64,000 nt of DNA, from the NCBI RefSeq assembly GCF_949987515.2, contig NC_082696.1, positions 39,846,431-39,910,430 on the forward strand, in the 5' to 3' direction. The notes below the pieces were generated by a model. That model saw only the letters and a list, made by a program, of their open reading frames with translations, ran no database searches and was not told the DNA's origin. Made by a program: the position numbers and the translations under genes. This DNA comes from Delphinus delphis (taxonomy: Eukaryota > Chordata > Mammalia > Artiodactyla > Delphinidae). This document shows, in pieces, positions 48,245-59,499 of this stretch. Every line of letters begins with the position of its first letter. The stretch's first letter is position 1.

Positions 48245-49095
48245 ATGGTGCTGAATTCTCTTAACATTTGCTTGCCTGTAAAGATTTTAATTTCTCCGTC
48301 AAATCTGAGCTAGATCCTTGCTGGGTAGAGTAATCTGGTTGCAGGTTTTTCTCCTTCATCACTTTAAATATGTGCTGCCACTCCTTCTGGCTTGCAGAGT
48401 TTCTGCTGAAAGATCAGCTGTTAACCTTATGGGGATTCCCTTGTGTGTTATTTGCTGTTCTTCCCTTGCTGCTTTTAATATTTTTTCTTTGTATATAATT
48501 TTTGATAGTTTGATTATTATGTGTCTTGGTATGTTTCTCTTTGGATTTATCCTGTATGGGACTCTCTGTGCTTCCTGGACTTGATTAACTATTTCCTTTC
48601 CCATATTAGGGAAGTTTTCAACTATAATCTCTTCAAATATTTTCTCAGTCCCCTTCTTTTTCTCTTCTTCTTCTGGGACCCCTATAATTCAAATGTTGGT
48701 GTGTTTAATGTTGTCCCAGAGGTCTCTGAGACTGTCCTCAATTCTTTTGGTTCTTTTTTCTTTATTCTGCTCTGCAGTAGTTATTTCCACTATTTTATCT
48801 TCCAGGGCACTTATTCATTTTTCTGCCTCAGTTATTCTGCTATCGATCCCTTCTAGAGAATTTTTAATTTCATTTATTGTGTTGTTCATCATTGTTTGTT
48901 TCCCCTTTGTTCTTCTAGGTCCTTGTTAAACGTTTCTTATATTTTCTGCGTTCTGTATCCAAGATTTTGGATCATCTTTACTATCATTTTTCTGAATTGT
49001 TTTTCAGGAAGCCTGCCTATTTCCTCTTCATTTGTTTGGTCTGGTGGGTTTTTACCTTGCTCCTTCAACTGCTGTGTGTTTCTCTGTCTTCTCAT
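48245..49095 (-). pseudogene. L1 ORF1, broken
   Basis: Start ATG on minus at 49095, with MRRQRNTQQLKEQGKN-like text matching the other L1. The coiled-coil and RNA-recognition parts are readable, but nonsense changes interrupt them: within 'AEK*ISALEDK' (TGA for a Trp codon) and within 'TNI*IIGV' (TGA for an Arg codon), plus an early TAA in the linker. The RRM end is open at 48359-48604. At about 48386 the same apparent one-base loss as in the plus-strand L1 moves the C-terminal domain out of frame. Confidence 0.9.
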
Positions 49096-51094
49096 TTTGC
49101 TTAACTTACTGTGTTTGGGGTCTCCTTTTTGCAGGCTGCACGTTCGTAGTTCCCATTGTTTTTGGTGTGTGTCCCAGTGGCTAAGGTTGGTTCAGTGGGT
49201 TGTGTAGGCTTCCTGGTGGAGCGGACTAGTGCCTGTGTTCTGGTGTATGACGCTGGATCTTGTATTTCTGGTGGGCAGGTCTACATCTGGTGGTGTTTTC
49301 TGGGGTGTCTGTGGCCTTATTATGATTTTAGGCAGCCTCTCTGCTAATGGATGTGGTTGTGTTCCTGTCTTGCTAGTTGTTTGGCATAGGGTTTCCAGCA
49401 CTGTAGCTTGCTGGTCGTTGAGTGGAGCTGGGTCTTGGCATTGAGATGGAGATCGCTGGGAGATTTTTGCTGTTTGATATTACGTGGAGCTGGGAGGTCT
49501 CTTGTGGACCAGTGTCCTGAACTTGGCTCTCCCACCTCAGAGGCACAGCCCTGATGCCTGGCTGGAGCACCAAGGGCCTGTTATCCACACGGCTCAGATT
49601 AAAAGGTAGGAAAAAAAGAAAGAAAGAAAGTAAGAAGAAGATAAAATTAAATTAAGTTAAATTAAATTAATTAAAATAAAAATTATTAAATTTTTTTAAA
49701 TTAATAAAAAAAAGAAAGAAGAGGAACCAAACCAGAAAATAAATCCACCAATGATAACAAGCGCTAAAAACTATACTAAATCCACAACAAAAAATGGACA
49801 GACAGAACCCTAGGACAAATGGTAAAAGCAAAGCTATACAGACAAAAATCACACACAGAAGCATACACATACACACTCACAAAAAGAGAAAAAGGGGGAA
49901 AAAATATATATCGTTGCTTCCAAAGTCCACCTCCTTAATTTGGGATTCGTTGTCTATTCAGGTATTCCACAGATGCAGGTACATCAAGCTGATTGTGGAG
50001 ATTTAATCCGCAGCACCTGAGGCTGCTGGAGAGATTTCCCTTTCTCTTTGTTGTTCGCACAGCTGCCGGGGCTCAGCTTTGGATTTGGCCCCGCCTCTGC
50101 GTGTAGGACGCCGGAGGGTTAAAGGAGCAGCTGATGCGGAGGCTCTGGCTCACTCAGGCCGGGGGGAGAGAGAGGCACGGAGGGCGGGGCGAGCCTGCGG
50201 CGGCAGAGGTTGGCGTGACGTTGCACCAGCCTGAGGCGTGCCGTGCGTTCTCCCGGAGGCGTTGACCCTGGTTCCCGGGACCCTGGCAGTGGCGGGCTGC
50301 ACAGGCTCCCAGGAGAGGAGGTGTGGAGCGTGACCTGTGCTGCACACAGGCTTCTTGGTGGCGGCAGCAGCAGCCTTAACGTCTCATGCCCCTTTAGGGT
50401 CCGCGCTGGGAGCCGCGGCTCGCACCCATCTCTGGAGCTCCTTTAAGCGGCGTTCTTAATCCCCTCTCCTCACGCACCGGGAAACAAAGAGGCAAGAAAA
50501 AGTCTCGTGCCTCCTCGGCCGCTCCAGACTTTTTCCCGGACTCCCTCCTGGCTCTTTGTGGCGCACTAGCCACAGGCTGTGTTCACGTATCCAACCCCAG
50601 TCCTCTCCCTGGGATCCGACCTCCGAAGCCGGAGCCTCAGCTCCCAGCCCCCACCCATTCCGGCAGGTGAGTAGACAAGCCTCTCGGGCTGGTGAGTGCC
50701 AGTCGGCACCGATCCTCTGTGCGGGAATCTCTCTGCTTTGCCCTCCACACACCTGTTGCTGCGCTCTCCTCCGCGGCTCTGAGGCTCCCCCCCGCCCCAC
50801 ACACAGTCTCCCCCCCGCGAAGGGGCTTCTAGTGTGTGAAAACCTTTTCTCTTTAACGGCTCCTTCCCACTGGTGCAGGTCCCGTCCCCAATCTTTTGTC
50901 TGTTTTTCCTTTTTTCTCTTGCCCTACCCAGGTACGTGAGGACTTTCTTGCCTTTTGGGAGGTCTGAGGTCTTCTGCCAGTGTTCAGTAGGTGTTCTGTA
51001 GGAGGTGTTCCACGTGTAGATGTATTTCTGATGTATTTGTGGGGAGGAAGGTGATCTCCCCGTCTTACTCTTCCGCCATCTTGAGGCTCCCCCT
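49096..51094 (-). promoter_or_regulatory. L1 5'UTR, presumed promoter, CpG-rich core
   Basis: Minus-strand 5'UTR with a YY1-type motif (caagatggcgg, minus strand, 51075-51085) near its start, a CpG-rich core at about 50040-50900 and an A/G-rich simple-repeat patch at 49605-49740. It mirrors 14479-16490. Activity is inferred only from the L1 family. The frames over the GC-rich core (for example 50456-50800 - and 50556-50939 +) are non-genic. Confidence 0.75.
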
Positions 51095-52629
51095 CTTTTT
51101 ACTTTATAAATGAGCCTACTAAGGTTAAATGAGGAGCGGAGTTTGGCGAGGACACCATGTGTTTTGATTCAAAGCCTTGGAAACTGTCAAAAGCATGAAC
51201 ACTATGTAGCCTCAGGTTAAAATAACTTTTGATCAGGATTTCTTTATTTATGGTCCTAATTTGAAAGGATGGGTTTCAAGGTATATATAAGCCCCTTCAT
51301 GTTGTAGAAAAATGTGTATGTCTCTTGTGTGTATTTAAATTTTGTATGTGTCTTTTCTGGGAATGGCTTTCATTAGTTTCTTAAAAGTGGTTTGTAATTC
51401 TCCCAGAAAGTAATAAATACTGCTGTGTATTAATAAAAGATTCCACAACAGATGGTAAAAGTTACACAAATTTATCACAATATAGAGAGAGATTTAAATA
51501 AAACAAAATGTAAATTAATAAGGCTCAGTATTCTAAGGTCACATATTTTTATAAGGAAAAAGTAAGAGAAACATCATACATACATTGTATACTGCACAGG
51601 AATCAATAAGGTCTGTTAGATATTTCTGATGATAAGCTTATTGTTCAATTATACACTGAAAAATCTTAATAAGTATGAAGTGAACAAACATTTATATATC
51701 TTTATTAATTTATGAATTCTGTCATTTTATTTTTAATTTACTTATCTACAGTAGGGAACAGTGCTTCTTTAATCTTTTAGGAAGAAAGAGAGAGATGGGA
51801 GGGAGAGAGAAAGAAAGGGACAGATAATCCTGTTTCTTGATCTTATTTAACTTTTGGTGTCTATGGAAACCTCAGGGCTTAAGAGAAAATGGCAATGAAA
51901 TGACAAAAAAACAGTGTATTTTAATCCTTCTGGGCTAAGGTTTCATAACATATGTATTATTCAGAGTAGATTTCACACCAACAAAATTTAATCCTCAGTC
52001 ACAAAGAGTAAATAAGAATTTCTTACAGTCTCTTGAGTTATCTTATTCCATAATTCATATGGTGATACTCCATTAACAATAACGCTGGTTAATGCACAGG
52101 CATCAGTTAGTATACACCCTCCACTGAAAATCATTTCCTATTAATTTCCTGCCAGTCGACTTGCACTCAGTCATCCACCTGTCTGCAATACCTTGTGTCC
52201 TTGTGTGCACTCATGCAAAACTCCACTCTCCCACAGTCAAGATCACAATATATGTATTTATAGTAAAAATGATCAGACAAAGATGGCTTGTCAACCTTCT
52301 CTGGGTAAATAGCATATTATAATTTCCTCACAGAATACTTCTTAAAAACGTTGACCGTAATCTGTGTGTTCCAGTTAAAAACCAACAACATCTATCTGAA
52401 CTATAAATAATAAATTTCATAATGAAAAGAAGCATAAGCATAGAAAATCTTCTGAATGATAGCATTGTGCTCTAGGGGATATGGAAAGTACTCATCCAGT
52501 TGAAGGTTACAATGCCTTATTTCCTATTCCTCCCTTCATAACTTACATAAGTTTCTAAACTTTTGCTTTGATTTTAGATCATTGAAAATATTGAATGTAA
52601 TCATTTCAGAAATTATGGCTCTTTATATG
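51095..52629. other. Unassigned, with a GA-rich patch
   Basis: No exon or retroposon is recognised. A GA-rich low-complexity patch lies at 51780-51822. Confidence 0.4.
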
Positions 52630-52860
52630 TTTAACAGGGCAATAAGAGCTAATACTTTTCAAGGGATTACATTGTGATTAGTGATTTATGAAAATTGTCT
52701 CATTAATTATTTCTTTTGAGGTAGGTACTATTATTTCTATTGTATTATTTCTATGAGATTGGAAAACTGAGGCTCATAGGGATGAAACAGTTGCCCAGTG
52801 TTGCTCACTAGTATTAGGAAAAGCAGGATGCACTCTCACAGTGGAAACAAGGAAGTCACT
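52630..52860 (-). mobile_element. MIR SINE, antisense
   Basis: 'aagagctaatacttttcaag', 'gaggtaggtactattatttc', 'ggaaaactgaggctcatagg' and 'cagttgcccagtgttgctca' are complemented MIR text in order. Confidence 0.78.
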
Positions 52861-53173
52861 TAGAATAGAAATACAAATTTGGTCTTAACCACATTAACAT
52901 CCAGGGCAGAATTGCTAATCTGTGATTAATTCATTAAATTGAAGTTATTGGTGAAATTGGTGCAACGGCAGTATGTCAAAAATTCCAGTAATGGGGAATT
53001 TATTTTACCTTGTGCTTAATTTTTCACTTCTGTTATCTTCTATTCCAGGAAAGATCATCAAGTAGCAAATAGGTAAAAAGCATCTTTATTTGCAAAAGTC
53101 CTATAAAACGCATTTCTACAAATTTAATGCTGCTAAAGTTAAAAATCAAAATTAATGAATCATCTTTAGTATT
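52861..53173. other. Unassigned gap
   Basis: Nothing recognised. Confidence 0.35.
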
Positions 53174-53189
53174 GATCTAATTTATTCTT
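53174..53189 (+). repeat. TSD, left copy (SINE at 53190-53384)
   Basis: gatctaatttattctt, identical to 53385-53400. Confidence 0.93.
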
Positions 53190-53384
53190 TTTGCGGTATG
53201 CGGGCCTCTCACTGTTGTGGCCTCTCCCGTTGCGGAGCACAGGCTCTGGACGCGCAGGCTCAGCAGCCATGGCTCACGGGCCCAGCCGCTCTGCGGCATG
53301 TGGGATCTTCCCGGACCGGGGCACGAACCCGTGTCCCCTGCATCGGCAGGTGGACTCTCAACCACTGCGCCACCAGGGAAGCCC
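53190..53384 (-). mobile_element. CHR-type SINE, antisense, with almost no A tail
   Basis: The complement of a complete SINE: head 'gggcttccctggtggcgcag' at the right end, B-box-like 'cgggttcgtgcccc' and a complete 3' body. It is flanked by a perfect 16-bp duplication. Unusually, the tail is only about 3-5 bases, while other copies have 15-25. The tail may have shrunk after insertion. Confidence 0.95.
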
Positions 53385-53400
53385 GATCTAATTTATTCTT
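53385..53400 (+). repeat. TSD, right copy (SINE at 53190-53384)
   Basis: Identical to 53174-53189. Confidence 0.93.
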
Positions 53401-55199
53401 AATCTTGCTTGATGTTGACTACTATATTGACGACTGATGTCAGAAGGCAAAAGTTATTGTTTGGTAATTCTGTTTGTAGAAATATGGATATCAGACACCA
53501 TAATGTATGATTTTGTAAAATAATTTTACTTTTTGATTAGTGAGATCAGCTGAAGTGAGTACTATATATGTACAGTAACTCTCCATGGGCAGAGGGTTAT
53601 TTTTAAATATTTTTAGATGTTTTTAGTTATCTGGCAAATGCAGCTTATAGGAGTCAGTCAGAAGGGTGAATGGAACAACTTCAATTCATTATCATTCTTG
53701 AAAGAAAAAAAGTGCTTGACATGGTATGGTAACGGTGACTGAGAAACAAAAGATTCATAATTTGAAAGTGTATGATTTTTATTTTGTTTTTTCATAATAT
53801 ATGGGAATTCACTATTTTCTGTTTATCAGTGAGAAGATGAGAAACCTTTTTAAATTATTGTACATAATATGTGTTCATAAATATGATCTGACCAGTTTGA
53901 GCCAATGGTTACAGTTTCAGATAAACACAAACTTGTCCTAAGAGTCTTTAAATGTGTTTCTATGTCCTCTTTTCTATTTGCCTTCTGAACAATGAAGACA
54001 AAACTTAATTGAGGTATTTTTATATGTATGGCTAATTAGTATGAGGCTGAAGAACAGCATTGTGCTGCTTGCAATATATATTAGTGCCTCTGCCACTTTT
54101 CCAAACATTAATAAGCATTTTAATATTTTATAAGGCAAGTTCTAAATTATGAAAAATAAATCTGAACATAGTTAATACCCAATGGGATACATTAAAAAAG
54201 GAGGACAGCATGAACTACTGTGTAGCTGAGTACTTAACTCAAGAAATCATGATTTCTTGCTGATGTTGGAGACCACAATGAGGCTTAACAGAGGGCATGG
54301 GCTTTCTAAAAAGAGCTGGTAGGTCATGAATGTATTTGAGCACTGAAAAGGATAAAAATTCATGCTCAATTCAGCTCACTGGTGAATCAGAGAAGCAGTT
54401 GCAGAAGCTGTCTGAAAATCATAAGGTCTGACTAATTCTGTGCTTTAATCCATTACACGTCAGGATTTTCTCTGAGCCTTAATACTGTATCACTATTTTC
54501 AAGTATATCTTGATAAGTGCCAGGAAAAGGGCAATACATGGACGGGAAAACACTTCAACATCCATTTATTTCTAAATTGCAGGCGAAGAGCTGAATATAA
54601 TGACGATGCTTCGCTCATCTTCCAGCTCCCCTTTACATTGGAATATTTATGCAAGGATGTGCTTAGATAACTGTGAGTATAATTCATAATCAATGGTTTG
54701 AAACTGAATATTTAAGTGTGTGCACAGGTATTCGAGTGTTGCAACTCATATGACTTGACTCAATACAAGTATTTCACAAGAACTGATGAGAAGACTTCAT
54801 TTTTACTCTCTTTTAATCTAAAATAAAAGCAGGAAGAAAAGTGTATTGACCTCATACAGTTTTACTGGGTCCTTAAAAAAAAACATCTTTTGTGGTTTAA
54901 CAAAATAACATAATATTCTAGTGAACATGGTTAGATATGAAAATTATAGAGTGAATTAAAAAAAATTTCTTCTGATCTATCTATGTCTGCCATTAGTCAC
55001 ATTTTTTACCATATACTGCTTTTACCTTTAGTATCATTTTAGTCCTGTTAATATGAAATTAATAGTGATGTTTTATGCAAAATATATTTGATTTTCCTTT
55101 GTTTTCTAACTCAGAATATTTTTTAAGTATTGGTCATTAGATTTCCATATAATCCAGTCAATTGCCCAGTTAAAATATTGTGACTAGCAGATAGGTCAT
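53401..55199. other. Unassigned, about 1.8 kb without recognised repeats
   Basis: No exon or repeat is recognised. The frame 54499-54693 (-) has no family features. Confidence 0.4.
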
Positions 55200-55790
55200 A
55201 ACTGTAAGCAACCTTTCTTCCAGAGGCATTTGCACATAACTCCTCTCTCTTCAGAAGTAAACTTTCCAAGAAGCCCTTCCTGACTCCCCACACTGGAGGA
55301 AAGAGGGGACTGTATGATTTACTTTTCCAGATTGCTCATGTGCATGAATGACAATTTGGGGTTGGCTCTTGGCTGGCACTCAGCCAAGACTCTGTCCCAT
55401 GGGCATTGGCTCCTCTCCATATAGATCACTCCACGTGTTGATTGTGCTTCCTTACATCATGATAGCTAGATTCTAAGAATGAGGATCCGATAAACAGGAA
55501 GTGGAAGCTGCCACTTTCATAAGGTTTGGCATAGTGTCATTTCTCCTTTGTTCTCCTGTAAGATGTCTTATAGCACCCTGAACCTTTCTTTCATAGTGCC
55601 ATTTATGGCTTGTCATTACACAGATATTGGCGTGATTTTTAAAATTGTCTGTCTCCCGTTAGATTATAAGTGTCTAGTGAGTAGGCATCTTTGATTTTTC
55701 TCACTACTGTGTCTCCAGCATTTAAGCCAATGACTAGTACATCAAGATGATCAAAAATATTTTTTATGATTGAATGAAATACATTCAATA
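55200..55790 (+). mobile_element. L2 LINE 3' region
   Basis: 'agaagcccttcctgactccc', 'gtctcccgttagattataag', 'ctactgtgtctccagcattt' and a terminal 'gattgaatgaaat' are the L2 3' end in sense orientation. Confidence 0.78.
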
Positions 55791-56134
55791 TTTTGCTTAT
55801 TTACTTGGGCAAGAAGCCATGCTTGTGTAGTGTTAAATTAATATCAGATTCTGACTTTGATCGAATAATTTACTTACTTGATTAGAAAAATGTTCTTAGT
55901 TTCTCCAAGTTGAATAGACTATTCATTTAAATTTTCTGTCAATCACTGAAATTTTCTTCGTAGAAGGATTCATTTTTCTTAGTCTGAGAAAAATGTACTA
56001 AAGAGAGTTTGTAGTCAAATTTTACATTAATTTAAACTGAACTGCTAATAGGAATGCAAACAATTATTATATAGAATTTTTAATTTTTAAGTCTTTCTCC
56101 TATATTATAGTATATGCAACCAATCAGATATTTT
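55791..56134. other. Unassigned gap
   Basis: AT-rich; nothing recognised. Confidence 0.35.
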
Positions 56135-56315
56135 AGATGAGTTGTCCTCAACTTGGCTGCACATTGGAAAAGTCTGGAAGCTTTAAAAAGTACTGATGCA
56201 TGGATCCCACCCTCAGAGATTCTGATTTAATTGGCCTGGAATACAGCCTGGAAATTTGTTCTTTAAAATCTTCACAAATGATTATAATGTTAAGCCACGG
56301 TTGAGAACCACTGCT
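56135..56315 (+). mobile_element. hAT-type (Charlie-like) MITE
   Basis: The left end 'gtcctcaacttggctgcaca' and the right end 'aagccacggttgagaaccac' are rough inverted complements. The interior 'gcatggatcccaccctcaga' and 'gattctgatttaattggcct' is the classic non-autonomous hAT pattern related to MER5/MER20. The exact name is uncertain. Confidence 0.7.
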
Positions 56316-56432
56316 TTAACCAGTTCTTTTCAACCCTACCTCCTTGGGTATTAATGGTGCTTGGCTATTTGTATTTTTTTAAAACCCTATATGATTCTAA
56401 TTTGGAGTACCAGCTGAGAATCACAGTTTCAG
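56316..56432 (+). mobile_element. Second hAT-type MITE fragment
   Basis: Directly adjacent: 'accagttcttttcaacccta' on the left and 'ggagtaccagctgagaatca' on the right look like the ends of another short hAT relic. Low confidence. Confidence 0.4.
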
Positions 56433-57590
56433 ACAGTATTATTTGCCTTTTATATTTATTTCACATCAAATAATCACCCACTTTATATCTTTTGAATTAC
56501 ATTTTTTCCAAATAATACACATGTGCTTTAAAAAATATCTACCTATTTCTTATTATCTATTTTGCATGATCGCATTATTAATATTTGATGCTCAATATAT
56601 GCTTAGCACCCATTGTATATATTAAATATGAACGAAGTCATTAATTACACTCACAATAATTTTCTTTTCTCTGAAAATGTTATGAATACTTTGCTATGCA
56701 TTTATTACACTGATGAGTTATGCAGAACATGTAGAATAATTGTTGAGACCACAACTTTGATTTGCCTGGTTCTGTGATTGAGATAGTTGAGCACTGGATC
56801 AACTAGTGGGAATAGTTAAACAAAGTAAATATTTGCAACATGATGTAATTTGAAAGAGCAAATGTCCCAAGAAATGAGAAGTACATGCTATGTTTATCTT
56901 AAGGCCTGAGCCTGAAAGCACAGTGTCATTTATAGTGTATCCCACTGTTAAGCAGTCACAGGGCTCAGATTCAAGGAGTGGGGATGTAGATTGCACTTCT
57001 CAATGGGAGAATTGTGAAAAAATTCCGGGCCATTTAAAAAATTGCTGCGGAAGCACACTGAAAAATTGCATGTAATTACTTCCTTTTCTTGCAATATGGT
57101 GAACTAGGTACCAAGATTGAGCCTCTTACTAACAGCAGCTACAACTTTGGATATCATAAAAAGGACATCCTTAAATATATCAGATTGCTGACAAGAAATA
57201 AAGGAATAGTCAGGCCAAAGACTAAGTAAAGGTACATGCTAAAAGAAATAGGCAAGACACAAGCTGGATCTTGCCTTGAAGGCATTTGTAAAACTGAGTA
57301 AATTTGAGTTTCAGAGGTCTTGGTGGATAGGAATAAAAACACAAGGTAGGAAGTCAAATAGGAGACTTCCTGTAAAGCTGCAATCACGAAAGATGTCATC
57401 ATTGGTATAAAGGCAAACTAGAAACAGTTAACTAACTACCCTAAGAAATGCCAAAGATAATTGTTCTGTTCTGAACATTGGTGCTGACTGGAGGTGTAAA
57501 AAACTTATACTCAAAATTAGCAAAAATAAACTGTTTTTTAAATCCATAATTGTAGTCTGAATTTTCAGTGTTGTGGTGACCTGAAAATAT
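56433..57590. other. Unassigned sequence
   Basis: No exon or repeat is recognised. Confidence 0.4.
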
Positions 57591-57897
57591 TCTTTTTTAA
57601 AAATTTTTTTATTGGAATATAGTTGATTTATAATGTGTTAGTTTCTGTTGTACAGCAAAGTGAATCATTTATACATATACACATAACCACTTTTTTTTAA
57701 GATTATTTTCCCACCTAGGTCTTTAAAGAGTATTGAGTAGAGCTTCCTGTGCTATACAGTAGGTCCTTATTAGTTATCTATTTTATATATAGTAGCATGT
57801 ATATGTCAATTCCAATCTAATTTCTCTCTCCCCTCGCTTTTCCCCCCGGTAACCATAAGTTTATTTTCTACATCTGTGACTCTATTTCTGTTTTTAA
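57591..57897 (-). mobile_element. L1 3'UTR fragment, antisense
   Basis: Complement of an L1 3' end: 'attggaatatagttgattta', 'gtttctgttgtacagcaaag', 'agcttcctgtgctatacagt' and 'ggtaaccataagtttatttt'. Non-coding part only. Confidence 0.85.
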
Positions 57898-58967
57898 GTA
57901 AGAAATATTCTTAACACTTGAATGGCTATTTAAGTCATAGAGTAGTTATGCAACAGAGTAGTGTACAGCAATTATGAAAAACAGAAACTCAACAACACAA
58001 AAAAGGTGAATTGAGAGAAAGAAACTAGACATAACATTATACATAGTGTGTAATTAAATTATATGAATTTCAACAATAGGCAAAACTAAATCATATTGTT
58101 TAGGAATGCATAATTAGGTGGGGAAACTAGAAATAAAACCACAGGTGAATCTCACAAAAATGAAAATAGTCTGTACTTCTAGCCAGGTAGGAGAAGGTCT
58201 ATTAAGACATCTTAAAAAAATTAAAATATTGGTAGGAAATTTTAACTCACCCTTCTGAGAATTGATAAATCAAAGATGAGAGGAATACAATTAACTAGTT
58301 TAATCAGAGAATTTAGAAGGTTTTTTGGATAAGAAATTCATTATCTACAAATCAGTCACATTTCTGTACATGAGAAAGCAAGAAATTATAATACAAAGAA
58401 TATAAAGTATCTGGGACTAATTTAAAAGAAGTTATGCATGCCCTTTATGGATAAAAAAGAAAATTTTGAAAACATTGAAAAAATACCAAATAATGGAGAT
58501 ATATATCATGTTCATTGATTAAAAGTCACAGTATTATATTAATAGATTTAAGCAATTCTAATCAAAATCTTAACAGGCTTCTATGTAAATGTGAATGTGT
58601 GTGTGTGTGTGTGTGTGCGTGTATGTGCACATGCATAATTGACAAAATTATTTGAAATTTATGTGCTTGAGCAAAGAGTAAAGAATAACCAATTAATCAC
58701 GAAGTAGAGCAAAGTGCGGGAGACTTGCCTTTTTGTATACCAAGAATTATTTTATTACTACAGTAATTAATACAATGGTTTAATGGTGAAGGAATAGGCA
58801 AATTAACTAGTGAAATGAGAACATAGAAAAACATCTGTAGAAACAGTAACCTGATTTATGCAAAATAGTAGAGGAACCTTTTTGATTAAATGAAGTGAGG
58901 ACACAATTATCTTGATGGAATAAAAATGAAATTAGAATCCTACTTTTCATGTCAAAAATCAATTTCA
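57898..58967. other. Unassigned, with a TG microsatellite
   Basis: No gene is recognised. A stretch near 58320-58580 ('taagaaattcattatctaca', 'taatcaaaatcttaacaggc') hints at an old L1 but is too weak to call. Confidence 0.35.
58595..58628. repeat. (TG)n microsatellite
   Basis: About 12 TG units, then interrupted TG/CG/TA units. Confidence 0.9.
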
Positions 58968-59183
58968 GGGCTTCCCTGGTGGCGCAGTGGTTGAGAGTCC
59001 GCCTGCCGATGCAGGGGACACGGGTTCATGCCCCGGTCCGGGAAGATCCCACATGCCGCAGAGTGTCTAGGCCCATGAGCCATGGCCGTTGAGCCTGCGC
59101 GTCCGGAGCCTGTGCTCCGCAACGGGAGAGGCCACAACAGTGAGAGGCCCACTTACCGCAAAAAAAAAAAAAAAAAAAAAAAA
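58968..59183 (+). mobile_element. CHR-type SINE, full length, no visible TSD
   Basis: It starts 'gggcttccctggtggcgcag', has a B-box-like 'cgggttcatgcccc', and ends with a pure A run of about 24 (59160-59183). Unlike its sisters, no duplication is visible: the left flank 'aaaaatcaatttca' does not match the right flank 'ctatgttagaaaat'. The long pure tail suggests youth. Confidence 0.93.
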
Positions 59184-59341
59184 CTATGTTAGAAAATTGT
59201 GGCTGAAGTATAATGATACCAAATTCTTAATGTTTACATAATATTATTCTTAATATAAGCAGGATTTTGGAGCGCTAGTACTTTTAAAGTATTAATGGAT
59301 TAATGGATCCTGTCTATTGTGTTTTTTAAACGACACTACTC

Positions 59342-59358
59342 CTCTATCTATCTATCTA
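59342..59358. repeat. (TCTA)n short tandem repeat
   Basis: About four TCTA units. Confidence 0.85.
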
Positions 59359-59406
59359 CCTAACATAGCTGGATCTGAAATGAGATTCACAGGAACTAAC
59401 CTCACA

Positions 59407-59442
59407 GTTACACAGGTAATTTTGAGGTTACACAGGTAATTT
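59407..59442. repeat. 16-bp direct repeat, 20-bp period
   Basis: gttacacaggtaattt at 59407-59422 and again at 59427-59442. Confidence 0.9.
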
Positions 59443-59499
59443 GGGGGCAATGAAATTTTATGTACTTTTAGCTTTCCTTATTTTTGTATTGCTTAATAT

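Larger units (their letters stand above)
43950..51094 (-). mobile_element. Nearly full-length L1 retrotransposon, minus strand, decayed
   Basis: Read on the minus strand: 5'UTR starting at about 51094 (gggggagcctcaagatggcg), ORF1 from the ATG at 49095, ORF2 from the ATG at 48147, 3'UTR and a degenerate A tail near 43950-44005. At about 7.1 kb it is close to the full length of a mammalian L1. All parts are in the right order, but ORF1 and ORF2 contain many stops and frameshifts, so it is not autonomous. The 5'UTR and ORF1 match the 3'-truncated L1 at 14479. No convincing target-site duplication was found. Confidence 0.96.

Noticed and set aside
50150..50939. GC-rich frames up to 127 codons
   Set aside because: Same explanation: the 5'UTR of the minus-strand L1.
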